Positions 23,224 through 31,106 of a stretch of DNA of 64,000 nt are shown here, in pieces (position 1 is the first letter of the stretch; each line of letters starts with the position of its first letter). Position numbers and translations under genes: made by a program. Origin of the DNA: Streptomyces griseus subsp. griseus. Lineage in GTDB: Bacteria > Actinomycetota > Actinomycetes > Streptomycetales > Streptomycetaceae. Location of the stretch: contig NZ_CP032543.1 of NCBI RefSeq assembly GCF_003610995.1, forward strand, positions 5,270,001-5,334,000. The letters are read 5' to 3'. The notes under the pieces are model-generated. The model worked only from the letters and a program-made list of their open reading frames with translations, was not told the DNA's origin and did no database searches.

Positions 23224-24924
23224 ATGGACGCTGACGCGATCGAGGAAGGCCGCCTCCGCTGGCAGGCCCGTTACGACAAGGCCCGCAAGCGTGACGCGGA
23301 CTTCACCACGCTCTCCGGGGACCCGGTGGAGCCCGCGTACGGGCCCCGCCCCGGCGACACGTACGAGGGGTTCGAGCGGATCGGCTGGCCGGGGGAGTAC
23401 CCCTTCACCCGGGGCCTGCACCCGACCGGCTACCGGGGCCGCACCTGGACCATCCGCCAGTTCGCCGGCTTCGGCAACGCCGAGCAGACCAACGAGCGCT
23501 ACAAGATGATCCTCGCGGCCGGCGGCGGCGGACTCAGCGTCGCCTTCGACATGCCGACGCTGATGGGCCGCGACTCCGACGAGTCCCGCTCGCTCGGCGA
23601 GGTCGGCCACTGCGGGGTCGCCATCGACTCCGCCGCCGACATGGAGACCCTGTTCAAGGACATCCCCCTCGGCGACGTCACCACCTCGATGACGATCAGC
23701 GGTCCCGCCGTCCCCGTCTTCTGCATGTACCTGGTCGCCGCCGAGCGCCAGGGCGTCGACCCGGGGGTGCTCAACGGCACGCTCCAGACCGACATCTTCA
23801 AGGAGTACATCGCGCAGAAGGAGTGGCTCTTCCAGCCCGAGCCCCACCTGCGCCTCATCGGCGACCTGATGGAGCACTGCGCGCGCGACATCCCCGCCTA
23901 CAAGCCGCTCTCCGTCTCCGGCTACCACATCCGCGAGGCCGGGGCGACGGCCGCGCAGGAGCTGGCGTACACGCTGGCCGACGGCTTCGGCTATGTGGAG
24001 CTCGGCCTCTCCCGGGGCCTGGACGTCGACACCTTCGCCCCCGGGCTCTCCTTCTTCTTCGACGCGCACCTCGACTTCTTCGAGGAGATCGCCAAGTTCC
24101 GCGCCGCCCGTCGCATCTGGGCCCGCTGGATGAAGGAGACGTACGGCGCCAGGACCGACAAGGCGCAGTGGCTCCGCTTCCACACCCAGACCGCCGGGGT
24201 CTCGCTCACCGCGCAGCAGCCGTACAACAACGTCGTCCGTACGGCCGTCGAGGCGCTCTCCGCCGTCCTCGGCGGCACGAACTCGCTGCACACCAACGCC
24301 CTCGACGAGACCCTCGCGCTCCCCTCCGAGCAGGCCGCCGAGATCGCGCTGCGCACCCAGCAGGTGCTGATGGAGGAGACCGGCGTCGCCAACGTGGCCG
24401 ACCCGCTGGGCGGCTCCTGGTACGTGGAGCAGCTCACCGACCGGATCGAGGCCGAGGCCGAGAAGATCTTCGACCAGATCAGGGAGCGCGGCACCCGGGC
24501 CCACCCCGACGGGCAGCACCCCATCGGCCCGATGACCTCCGGCATCCTGCGCGGCATCGAGGACGGCTGGTTCACCGGCGAGATCGCCGAGTCCGCCTTC
24601 CAGTACCAGCGGGCCCTGGAGAAGGGCGACAAGCGGGTCGTCGGCGTCAACGTCCACCACGGCTCGGTCACCGGAGACCTGGAGATCCTCCGGGTCAGCC
24701 ACGAGGTGGAGCGCGACCAGGTCAGCCAGCTCACCGCCCGCAAGGCGGCCCGGGACGGTGCGAAGGTGAGCGCCGCACTGGAGGCGATGCTGGCCGCCGC
24801 CCGTGACGGCTCGAACATGATCGCGCCGATGCTGGACGCGGTACGCGCCGAGGCCACGCTCGGCGAGATCTGCGAGGCGCTGCGCGAGGAGTGGGGGACG
24901 TACACGGAGCCGCCGGGGTTCTGA
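23224..24924 (+). CDS. icmA: Isobutyryl-CoA mutase large subunit IcmA
   Basis: 566 residues, so it carries the substrate-binding barrel but not the B12 domain, which in this enzyme is the separate small subunit IcmB (not in the window). It interconverts isobutyryl-CoA and n-butyryl-CoA, feeding valine-derived carbon to polyketide precursors. Phe80 in IRQFAGFG and Gln198 in IAQKE are at the two positions reported to separate IcmA from methylmalonyl-CoA mutase, which has Tyr and Arg there. Gene order matches SCO5415. MeaB (5826) is the likely chaperone. No ribosome site is visible before the ATG, in keeping with a leaderless message. Confidence 0.93.
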   Translation: MDADAIEEGRLRWQARYDKARKRDADFTTLSGDPVEPAYGPRPGDTYEGFERIGWPGEYPFTRGLHPTGYRGRTWTIRQFAGFGNAEQTNERYKMILAAGGGGLSVAFDMPTLMGRDSDESRSLGEVGHCGVAIDSAADMETLFKDIPLGDVTTSMTISGPAVPVFCMYLVAAERQGVDPGVLNGTLQTDIFKEYIAQKEWLFQPEPHLRLIGDLMEHCARDIPAYKPLSVSGYHIREAGATAAQELAYTLADGFGYVELGLSRGLDVDTFAPGLSFFFDAHLDFFEEIAKFRAARRIWARWMKETYGARTDKAQWLRFHTQTAGVSLTAQQPYNNVVRTAVEALSAVLGGTNSLHTNALDETLALPSEQAAEIALRTQQVLMEETGVANVADPLGGSWYVEQLTDRIEAEAEKIFDQIRERGTRAHPDGQHPIGPMTSGILRGIEDGWFTGEIAESAFQYQRALEKGDKRVVGVNVHHGSVTGDLEILRVSHEVERDQVSQLTARKAARDGAKVSAALEAMLAAARDGSNMIAPMLDAVRAEATLGEICEALREEWGTYTEPPGF

Positions 24925-25000
24925 GGCCGTGGGCACCCCGGGTGCCGAGGCCCCGAGCCGGGGCTCGGCGGCTCGGCCGCTCGGGAGCCGACACCCTCCG

Positions 25001-25037
25001 GTGAGACGGTGAGACGGTGAGACGGTGAGACGGTGAG
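25001..25037. repeat. 8-bp tandem repeat after icmA
   Basis: GTGAGACG repeated four times and a partial fifth unit, between the icmA stop and the terminator palindrome. Confidence 0.85.
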
Positions 25038-25040
25038 GCC

Positions 25041-25066
25041 GCGGGCCGCGTACGTACGCGGCCCGC
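25041..25066. terminator. Bidirectional terminator between icmA and the GH5 gene
   Basis: Perfect 26-bp palindrome built on GCGGGCCGCGTAC, between convergent genes. A weaker GGCACC-CCG-GGTGCC hairpin lies nearer icmA at 24932-24946. Confidence 0.7.
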
Positions 25067-25099
25067 GACCCTCTCAGGCGGCCCCCTCAGCCCGCCCCC

Positions 25100-27010
25100 T
25101 CAGCCGGGCAGCCCCCGGCAGTACAGGGCATCCGGCGTGCCCGCGCGGCCGATCGCCGTGGAAAAGGCGATCCCCGCCGCGTACTCGTCCGCCCGGCACT
25201 GCGCCTTGTAGAAGCCCGGCGCGTAGTCCCCGCCCTCGCCCGAGGCCGGTCGGCTGTCGCCCCGGTCGTCCCAGAGCGTGCGGCCGGGCCCCGCGAGCGC
25301 GATCCGGGCCGGGGAGCACAGAACGGCCGACACCCGGTTGCCGCGCACGCTGTAGCCCGTCATGAAGCGGCCTTCCGCGCACTGGTACTTGGTGAAGCCG
25401 CTCGCCCAGTCGGTGGTGACGCCCGCCTCCGATGTCACCTTGGTCAGCGCCCCCGGAGCGCCGAGGTCAGCGGCCCCGGCATCGGTGCACAGCCCGCCCT
25501 GGCCGCGCTGGCTGATCCCGATCAGGCGCTGGTCGTCCGGGCAGGTCAGCTTCCTGGCCCCGCTGTCCCAGTCCGCCGCCGCCCGCAGCGAGCGGTTGGC
25601 GTCGGTGTGGGTGGCCCTGAGCATCGACCAGCTCCGCACCGGTGCGACCGGGCCTTGGCGGCCGGCGGCCGAGGTCAGCGCACGCCACGCGGTGGAGCGC
25701 CAGTCGTCGGCGTCCAGGACGCCGCGCCGGGCGCCGGCCGCGTCGTAGCGGACCAGGCCCCACTGGTTGCCCCGGTCGTTCTCGTGGAAGCCGACGACGG
25801 GCCAGTAGGCGAAGTCGAGGTCGTTCTCGACGAGGAAGTCCACGGTGTCGGTGAACCAGGCGCGGTCCCTGGCGTCGGCATCCTTCGCCACGCCGAACTC
25901 GCTGATCCACACCGGTGCGGTGAAGTGCCGGTCGGGGGTGTTCGCCACATAGGCGGAGCTGCGCTGCATCTCGGCGAACAGCTCCGCCCGGCCCAGGTCG
26001 CGGTAGCGCGGGTCGCTGGTCTCGCCGATCCCGGTCGCTCCGCTGTGCCGGGGGCCGGTGTAGCCGTAGTAGTGGGCGGCGTACACCAGCTTGTGGGAGC
26101 GCACCAGGGTGTGCGAGAGCGTGGCGACCGGCTTGAGGTGGGGGCGGTCGCGCCAGAAGCCGTCCACCGGGATTCCGGCCCAGTTGATGCCCTCGATCAT
26201 GATGAGCAGGTCCGGGTTGGCGTCCTTGAGGATGCGGTCACCCGCCTGCTGGGCGGCGGCGGCCCAGTCGTGCGCGTCGCCGAGCCCCCAGTTCGGGTCG
26301 TCCCACACGTCGCGGCGCACCTCGTTGCGCAGATCGGCGCCGACCACCCGGGGGTTGGAGCGGTAGCGCGCCGCCAGCAGCAGCCAGTCGTCCACCCACT
26401 TCTGTGTGCTCTGCCCGCTGTTCCACCGCTCGCTGCCGTCCACCCCGCAGCACCAACGGCTCTTCGTGCTGTGGTTGTTGAGGATCACCGCGAACCCTGC
26501 GTCCGTCAGCGCGCGGACCGCCCGGTCGAAGACCTCCAGCGGACGCAGCCCGTTCAGCTGGGGGTTGGCCGTCAGCCCGGAGACCGGCCGGGTGTCGCCG
26601 ACCATCTCGTTGGAGAAGGGCAGGCGCACGCTGTTCAGCCCGAGCCGGCGGAAGTCCGCGACGATCTCGTCCATCGGCATCCGGTCGAGGCCCAGCGGTG
26701 CCCGGTGCCCCACCTCGCCCGCGTGGTTGTTCGCCGGGTCGTCCTCCGGTCCCGAGCCGTTCCAGGTGCCGCTGGAGCCGTGCCAGTTGCCGGACTTGAG
26801 CTTGAAGCGGCGGCCCTCCGCGTCGACGATGTAGCGGCCCCGGGTGCTGAGCGGGGGAGTCCAGGCGGGCAGCGGCGCGGGGTCGGCGGCCGCGGTGGCC
26901 GAGTGGGCGGCCGCCCGGCCGGTCTCCTCGGGGCGTGCGGCGGCTTGGGTGGGGGCCAGCAAAGCCCCGGTCAACAGGACGACGAGCAGGGCCGGTAGGC
27001 GCGTACGCAC
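25100..27010 (-). CDS. Secreted GH5 glycoside hydrolase with a three-repeat cysteine module
   Basis: 636 residues from the GTG at 27010 (GAGGAG 7 nt upstream; a longer frame lacks support). Signal peptide about 1-24. A GH5 barrel spans about 55-450: Glu230 in RNEVRRD is the acid/base, His313 lies in AAHYYGY, and Glu371 in WISEFGVAKD is the nucleophile. From residue 480 three copies of a Cys-paired unit follow (Cys490/508, Cys544/565, Cys605/631), each introduced by D-W/Y-x-x-G-x-x-K-x-x-C. I do not recognise this module; binding to a glycan is a guess. The family includes endoglucanases and related beta-glycanases. A TTCAAC...TAAGGT promoter lies about 35 bp upstream. Confidence 0.87.
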   Translation of the reverse strand: MRTRLPALLVVLLTGALLAPTQAAARPEETGRAAAHSATAAADPAPLPAWTPPLSTRGRYIVDAEGRRFKLKSGNWHGSSGTWNGSGPEDDPANNHAGEVGHRAPLGLDRMPMDEIVADFRRLGLNSVRLPFSNEMVGDTRPVSGLTANPQLNGLRPLEVFDRAVRALTDAGFAVILNNHSTKSRWCCGVDGSERWNSGQSTQKWVDDWLLLAARYRSNPRVVGADLRNEVRRDVWDDPNWGLGDAHDWAAAAQQAGDRILKDANPDLLIMIEGINWAGIPVDGFWRDRPHLKPVATLSHTLVRSHKLVYAAHYYGYTGPRHSGATGIGETSDPRYRDLGRAELFAEMQRSSAYVANTPDRHFTAPVWISEFGVAKDADARDRAWFTDTVDFLVENDLDFAYWPVVGFHENDRGNQWGLVRYDAAGARRGVLDADDWRSTAWRALTSAAGRQGPVAPVRSWSMLRATHTDANRSLRAAADWDSGARKLTCPDDQRLIGISQRGQGGLCTDAGAADLGAPGALTKVTSEAGVTTDWASGFTKYQCAEGRFMTGYSVRGNRVSAVLCSPARIALAGPGRTLWDDRGDSRPASGEGGDYAPGFYKAQCRADEYAAGIAFSTAIGRAGTPDALYCRGLPG

Positions 27011-27124
27011 GGGCGACTCCTCTGGTCGGAAGGGGGTCGCCCCGACCTTAGAGCCCAAGTCGCCCTGGTTGAAGAGTCCTTGACAGTGAGGGGCGGGTCG
27101 GTCGGTCCGCACCGCCCCGGCGGG

Positions 27125-27751
27125 TCAGCCGGCCTGCGCCCCGGACAGCCCCAGCAGCAACAGCGTGGTGAACCCGCTCGCCCACGCGGCGTCCACCGGT
27201 TCCGCGCTCACCAGTGTGCGGTGCACCACGGCCCCGGCGATCACGTCGAAGATCAGGTCCGCGTTGCGGGCGGCGGCCGAGGCGTCGTCCTCGTACCGCA
27301 GCTCGCCGCGGGCCTGGGCGCGCTCCCGGCCCAGGAGCACCAGCCGCTTCTGCCGGTCCACGATGGCCGAGCGGATGCGGCGGCGCAACGAGTCGTCCCG
27401 GGTGGACTCGGCGACCACCGCCATCAGCGCAGTCCGGGCCTCCGGCCGCTCCAGCAGCGCGGCGAACTGGAGCACCACGCCCTGCACATCGGCGGCCAGG
27501 CTCCCCCGGTCGGGGAGCTCCAGCTCGTCGAAGAGGACCGCGACCGCGTCCACCACCAGTTCGTTCTTGCCCGCCCAGCGCCGGTAGAGGGTCGTCTTGG
27601 CGACTCCGGCCCGGGTCGCCACATCGCCCATGGTCAGCTTCGACCAGCCGAGATCGACGAGAGAGGCGCGCGTCGCCTCCAGGATCGCGGCATCGGCCGC
27701 GGTGGATCGCGGACGTCCCGTTCGGGTGGTTCTGGGGTCGGTGTCGCTCAT
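27125..27751 (-). CDS. TetR-family regulator
   Basis: 208 residues. HTH at about 20-65: AAILEATRASLVDLGWSKLTM, then DVATRAGVAKTTLYRRWAGKNELV. The second half is a helical ligand domain with DLIFDVIAGAVVHRTLV. ATG at 27751; no clear ribosome site, and a TATGGT hexamer 13 bp upstream would give a nearly leaderless message. A 12-bp palindrome overlaps that -10. GH5 lies downstream on the same strand after 114 bp with its own promoter. Ligand unknown. Confidence 0.88.
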   Translation of the reverse strand: MSDTDPRTTRTGRPRSTAADAAILEATRASLVDLGWSKLTMGDVATRAGVAKTTLYRRWAGKNELVVDAVAVLFDELELPDRGSLAADVQGVVLQFAALLERPEARTALMAVVAESTRDDSLRRRIRSAIVDRQKRLVLLGRERAQARGELRYEDDASAAARNADLIFDVIAGAVVHRTLVSAEPVDAAWASGFTTLLLLGLSGAQAG

Positions 27752-27764
27752 GATGCGGCGACCA

Positions 27765-27776
27765 TACCGGCCGGTA
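27765..27776. promoter_or_regulatory. Probable TetR auto-operator
   Basis: Perfect palindrome TACCGGCCGGTA ending 14 bp before the TetR start codon and overlapping its likely -10. Confidence 0.55.
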
Positions 27777-27849
27777 GGGAGGTACGGTCCGCCCCAGGTT
27801 CCGTGAGACAGATCACCGGGGTGGCCTGGTCCGGCGGACCGATGGGCAG

Positions 27850-27872
27850 TTACGCTACGGGTCGTAGCGTAA
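27850..27872. promoter_or_regulatory. 23-bp palindrome upstream of ybbN
   Basis: TTACGCTACG and CGTAGCGTAA flank GGT. Perfect 10-bp arms in this form are typical TetR-family operators. It lies 99 bp from the TetR start and 314 bp from ybbN. Confidence 0.6.
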
Positions 27873-28185
27873 GGAAGGCGGCAGGCCCGCCCCCGTACGC
27901 CACGGAACGAACGAGCGACAGCCACCAGGGCCTTCACGGAGGCCCAGGCGCCGGGTGGGGACCCGGAGCCGCACGGACCGGCCGGATGGGGATCCGGAAG
28001 GTCCACCGGGTCTTATCGGGGCCCGTCTCTGTTCCACCGGGGTCTTTTCGGAGCCCCGCCGGGGTTCTTCAGGGCCCCCCGGGACCGTCACTGTCCGCCC
28101 GCCCGGCACACCGGCCGGTGCAGCGGACGGGCCCGGTTCCCGTATCGCTTTCCGGAACGGCGTGCTCAGGGGGGAGGATGTACGT

Positions 28186-29154
28186 ATGCAGCCTAGGAAC
28201 ATGTCCATGAGCGGCGTCGTCGACCTCGCCGCTGTCAAGGCGGCCGGCGAGGCCAAGGCCAAGGCGGAGCAGGCCCGTGCACAGGCCGCCCGCACAGGGG
28301 GCACCGGCGCCGTGTCGCCCGCCACCCTGGTGATCGACGTCGATGAAGCGGGCTTCGAGCGCGATGTCCTCCAGCGCTCCGCCGAGGTCCCGGTCGTCAT
28401 CGACTTCTGGGCCGAGTGGTGCGAGCCGTGCAAGCAGCTGGGCCCCCTGCTGGAGCGCCTGGCCGTCGAGTACAACGGCCGCTTCCTGCTGGCCAAGGTC
28501 GATGTCGACGCCAACCAGATGCTGATGCAGCAGTTCGGCATCCAGGGCATCCCGGCGGTCTTCGCCGTCGTCGCCGGGCAGGCCCTCCCGCTCTTCCAGG
28601 GCGCGGCCCCCGAGGCCCAGATCCGCGAGACGCTGGACCAGCTGATCCAGGTCGGCGAGGAGCGGTTCGGCCTCACCGGGATCGCCGTCGACCCGAACGC
28701 CTCACCGGACGCGGCCCCGGCCGAGGTGCCGGCCGGCCCGTACGACCACCTGCTGGAGGCCGCCGCCTCCGCCCTGGACGCCAATGACTTCGGCGGTGCC
28801 GTACAGGCGTACAAGAACGTGCTCGCCGACGACCCGGCCAACCCGGAGGCCAAGCTCGGCCTGGCCCAGGCGGAGTTGCTGGCCCGCGTCCAGACGATGG
28901 ACCCGAACGCGGTCCGCAAGGACGCGGCGGACAACCCCGGCGATGTGACCGCCCAGGTCGCCGCGGCCGACCTGGATCTGGTCGGCGGCCATGTCGAGGA
29001 CGCCTTCGGCCGGCTCGTCGAGGCGGTCCGGCGCAACACGGGCGACGAGCGGAACACCGCCCGGCTGCGCCTGCTGGAGCTCTTCGAGGTGATCGGCCCG
29101 GACGACCCGCGGGTCACCGCCGCCCGCACCGCGCTGGCGCGGGTGCTGTTCTGA
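28186..29154 (+). CDS. YbbN/CnoX-type thioredoxin-TPR chaperone
   Basis: 322 residues: an N-terminal helix rich in Ala/Lys (about 12-40), a thioredoxin domain with FWAEWCEPCKQ near residue 82 and a cis-Pro in QGIPAVF, then a helical TPR half (DHLLEAAASALDANDFGGAV, ANPEAKLGLAQAELLARV). This is the architecture of E. coli YbbN (CnoX), a holdase that hands clients to chaperonins. The intact CxxC suggests redox activity. GGGAGG lies 8 nt before the ATG. A strong terminator follows. Confidence 0.9.
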   Translation: MQPRNMSMSGVVDLAAVKAAGEAKAKAEQARAQAARTGGTGAVSPATLVIDVDEAGFERDVLQRSAEVPVVIDFWAEWCEPCKQLGPLLERLAVEYNGRFLLAKVDVDANQMLMQQFGIQGIPAVFAVVAGQALPLFQGAAPEAQIRETLDQLIQVGEERFGLTGIAVDPNASPDAAPAEVPAGPYDHLLEAAASALDANDFGGAVQAYKNVLADDPANPEAKLGLAQAELLARVQTMDPNAVRKDAADNPGDVTAQVAAADLDLVGGHVEDAFGRLVEAVRRNTGDERNTARLRLLELFEVIGPDDPRVTAARTALARVLF

Positions 29155-29204
29155 TCCGCTAGCCGATCGTCCCGCCCGCGAGCTGATTGTTCCGATGTGA
29201 CAAG

Positions 29205-29240
29205 ACGGCCGTGATCCCTCTCCGGGATCACGGCCGTTTT
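29205..29240 (+). terminator. Rho-independent terminator after ybbN
   Basis: Perfect 14-bp stem (ACGGCCGTGATCCC), 5-nt loop, then TTTT. Confidence 0.9.
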
Positions 29241-29298
29241 GCCGTCCGAACGTTAAGAGACGGCCTCGCTTTGCCAAAACTTGACAATGGGATGTGCT

Positions 29299-29312
29299 GT
29301 TACTGGCAGTAA
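29299..29312. promoter_or_regulatory. First TTACTGGC element of the DUF6230 operon
   Basis: GTTACTGGCAGTAA, an inverted repeat of TTACT/AGTAA type with overlapping centre, just downstream of a TTGACA hexamer at 29281. Confidence 0.5.
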
Positions 29313-29426
29313 GTCGGTGAGGTCGCTCTGTCCCGTTTCCGGTTCGTTTCATGCCATCTCGATGTCCCTTTCGTGCCACCCTGTGTGGCCGCGTGATGTC
29401 GCCCGGTCGCGCCAGGGTTATCAGGT

Positions 29427-29444
29427 CGTTACTGGCAAGTAACG
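29427..29444. promoter_or_regulatory. Second TTACTGGC element of the DUF6230 operon
   Basis: CGTTACT-GGCA-AGTAACG, perfect 7-bp arms, sharing GTTACTGGCA with the element 129 bp upstream. Two copies suggest a cooperative regulator. Confidence 0.55.
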
Positions 29445-29798
29445 AACCCCCTTGTGCGGCGGCTCCGAATGCACCACGATCGGCCACGCTCGGTCCCATA
29501 CCTTCAGCCCGGTCTCCAGCCGGCGCGAAAGGGCCTGTTGGGTCCCCACCGAGTGGGCCGGCGGCAGTGGTGCCGGCCGTGGACAGGGGGGTTCCCGCCA
29601 GGCGGCGGGGCCTGTCCGACCGGCTGCACACACCGTGCAGCCAGTGGTTTGTCGCTCGGGGGTGAACGCCGGTGCAGCGGGTGCGGTACATGCCTCCGTC
29701 TGCGGGCGCTCTCCTTCCCGAGGACGTAGCACTTCTCCCATCCCAGGCCGGGGCTCATACCCGGTCGGAGATGTACGTCCGAGAAGAAGGAGCAAGTT

Positions 29799-30440
29799 AT
29801 GAGTTCCCAAGTTCGCGGTGGGACGAGATGGAAGCGTTTCGCTCTGGTCATGGTGCCGAGCGTCGTCGCGACCGCGGCGGTGGGTGTCGGTCTCGCACAG
29901 GGTGCGCTGGCCGCGTCCTTCGCCGTGTCCGGCCAGAGCTTCAAGGTCAGCACCGACAAGCTGGTGGGCGAGAACTTCGTCCAGTACGGCAGCGTCGCCG
30001 TCGGCAAGGACCTTGAGGGCAACGACGCCGCGCACCCGGTCGCGGTGTCGGGCTTCAGCGATGCCACGATCACCAACATGTGCCAGTCGGTGGTCACGCC
30101 CAAGGTGCCTTTCGGTATCGGCAACGTCAGCCTGCAGCTGAAGGCCGGCACCAACCCGGCCAACCCGGTCCGGGCGACCAACCTGTACCTGGACGTCGCG
30201 CAGCTGGACGCCGACGCCTACTTCGAGAGCATCGACATCGGTGTCGCCGCCGGTTCCGTCGGTGCGCCCGGCATCCAGCCCGGAACCGAGAAGGGTGTCA
30301 ACCCCAACGGCTTCGCGCAGCGGGCCAAGAAGGCCACCCTGACCGACGTGAAGCAGACGGCGTGGGCGACCACCGCCGGCACCTTCAAGCTCAGCAACCT
30401 GAGCCTGAAGCTGCACAAGGGCGTCAAGGAGTGCTTCTAA
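29799..30440 (+). CDS. DUF6230-family exported protein
   Basis: 213 residues. A single N-terminal helix (FALVMVPSVVATAAVGVGLAQGALA) acts as signal peptide or anchor. The rest is a beta-rich domain: SFAVSGQSFKVSTDKLVGEN, NVSLQLKAGTNPANPV, and TFKLSNLSLKLHKGVKECF, with two cysteines (ITNMCQS and the final KECF) that could bond. The family has no known function; an old 'cholesterol esterase' label has no support in the sequence, since no serine-hydrolase motif is present. AAGGAG lies 6 nt before the ATG. It leads a three-gene operon with DUF6114 and a Pro/Asp-rich exported protein. Confidence 0.87.
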   Translation: MSSQVRGGTRWKRFALVMVPSVVATAAVGVGLAQGALAASFAVSGQSFKVSTDKLVGENFVQYGSVAVGKDLEGNDAAHPVAVSGFSDATITNMCQSVVTPKVPFGIGNVSLQLKAGTNPANPVRATNLYLDVAQLDADAYFESIDIGVAAGSVGAPGIQPGTEKGVNPNGFAQRAKKATLTDVKQTAWATTAGTFKLSNLSLKLHKGVKECF

Positions 30441-30536
30441 GCACTCGCCCGGGTGGCCGGGACGTCCCGGCGGGGTTTTCCGGCCACCCACCCTTTCTCT
30501 TCTCACAGCAGTACCGGTTCCAGGGAGCTGTTTTCC

Positions 30537-31106
30537 ATGAGCCCCGAGTCCACAGGGCAGAACGAGCACAACCTCACCGTCTACCGGCGGGGATTCCGTA
30601 CCTGGCGGGGTAACCGGCCGTTCTGGGCGGGTCTGTTCACCATGCTGGGCGGTGCGCCCATCGCCTACTTCCCGTACGCCGATCTCCACCTCGGCAATAT
30701 GACGCTGGCGATGTCCACCACGGCCGGCGCCGGATCCCTCATCATCGGGGTCCTGCTCATCACGCTGGGCCTGACGATGTGGTTCCACTCCATCGTCCGG
30801 GTCTTCGCCGGGGTCGCGGCCATCCTCCTCGCGCTGATCTCCATACCGGTCGCCAACATCGGCGGCTTCGTGATCGGATTCCTGCTCGCGCTCATCGGCG
30901 GAGCCCTGTCCATTTCCTGGGCGCCGGGCGAGCCGCAGGCGGCCGAAGAGGCCCCGCAGGACGCTCCCTTGTCGCTGGACAAGCGGGAGACGGAGAGCGA
31001 GTACGCGGCCGAGGGCGCCCTGTACGGCGCGGCCGTACCGCAACAGCCGGCGGGTGACCACGACACGGCCTCCGGCTACGACGGGGGGACACACCGTGCG
31101 GGGTGA
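30537..31106 (+). CDS. DUF6114-family membrane protein
   Basis: 189 residues. Four transmembrane helices: FWAGLFTMLGGAPIAYF, MTLAMSTTAGAGSLIIGVLL with ITLGLTMWF, VFAGVAAILLALISIPV, and IGGFVIGFLLALIGGALSI. The N-terminus (RGFRTWRGNRPFWAG) is conserved in the family, and a 55-residue acidic tail follows. ATG at 30537 with AGGGAG 9 nt upstream. The next gene starts inside it (11-nt overlap). It is always found, in my experience of Streptomyces gene order, beside DUF6230; a joint envelope role is inferred. Confidence 0.87.
   Translation: MSPESTGQNEHNLTVYRRGFRTWRGNRPFWAGLFTMLGGAPIAYFPYADLHLGNMTLAMSTTAGAGSLIIGVLLITLGLTMWFHSIVRVFAGVAAILLALISIPVANIGGFVIGFLLALIGGALSISWAPGEPQAAEEAPQDAPLSLDKRETESEYAAEGALYGAAVPQQPAGDHDTASGYDGGTHRAG

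Larger units (their letters stand above)
27752..28185. other. 434-bp divergent intergenic region between TetR gene and ybbN
   Basis: Holds the TetR operator, the 23-bp palindrome at 27850-27872 and, at 28002-28079, three degenerate copies of a CCGGGGTCTT-type unit (CCACCGGGTCTT, CCACCGGGGTCTT, CCGGGGTTCTT), each followed by a GGGCCC-like block. No reading frame here has family resemblance. It may encode a structured leader for ybbN. Confidence 0.5.
29241..29798. other. 558-bp upstream region of the DUF6230 operon
   Basis: Non-coding as far as I can see; open frames here lack family resemblance and third-position bias. It contains TTGACA at 29281 and the repeat GTTACTGGC at 29299 and 29428. 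The real gene is preceded by AAGGAG at 29787-29792. The length suggests several promoters or a long leader. Confidence 0.55.

Noticed and set aside
23224..24924. Methylmalonyl-CoA mutase
   Set aside because: Phe80 and Gln198 and the absence of a B12 domain identify IcmA.
25001..25037. CRISPR array
   Set aside because: The unit is 8 bp with no spacers and there are no cas genes.
29799..30440. Cholesterol esterase
   Set aside because: No serine-hydrolase motif or catalytic triad is visible.
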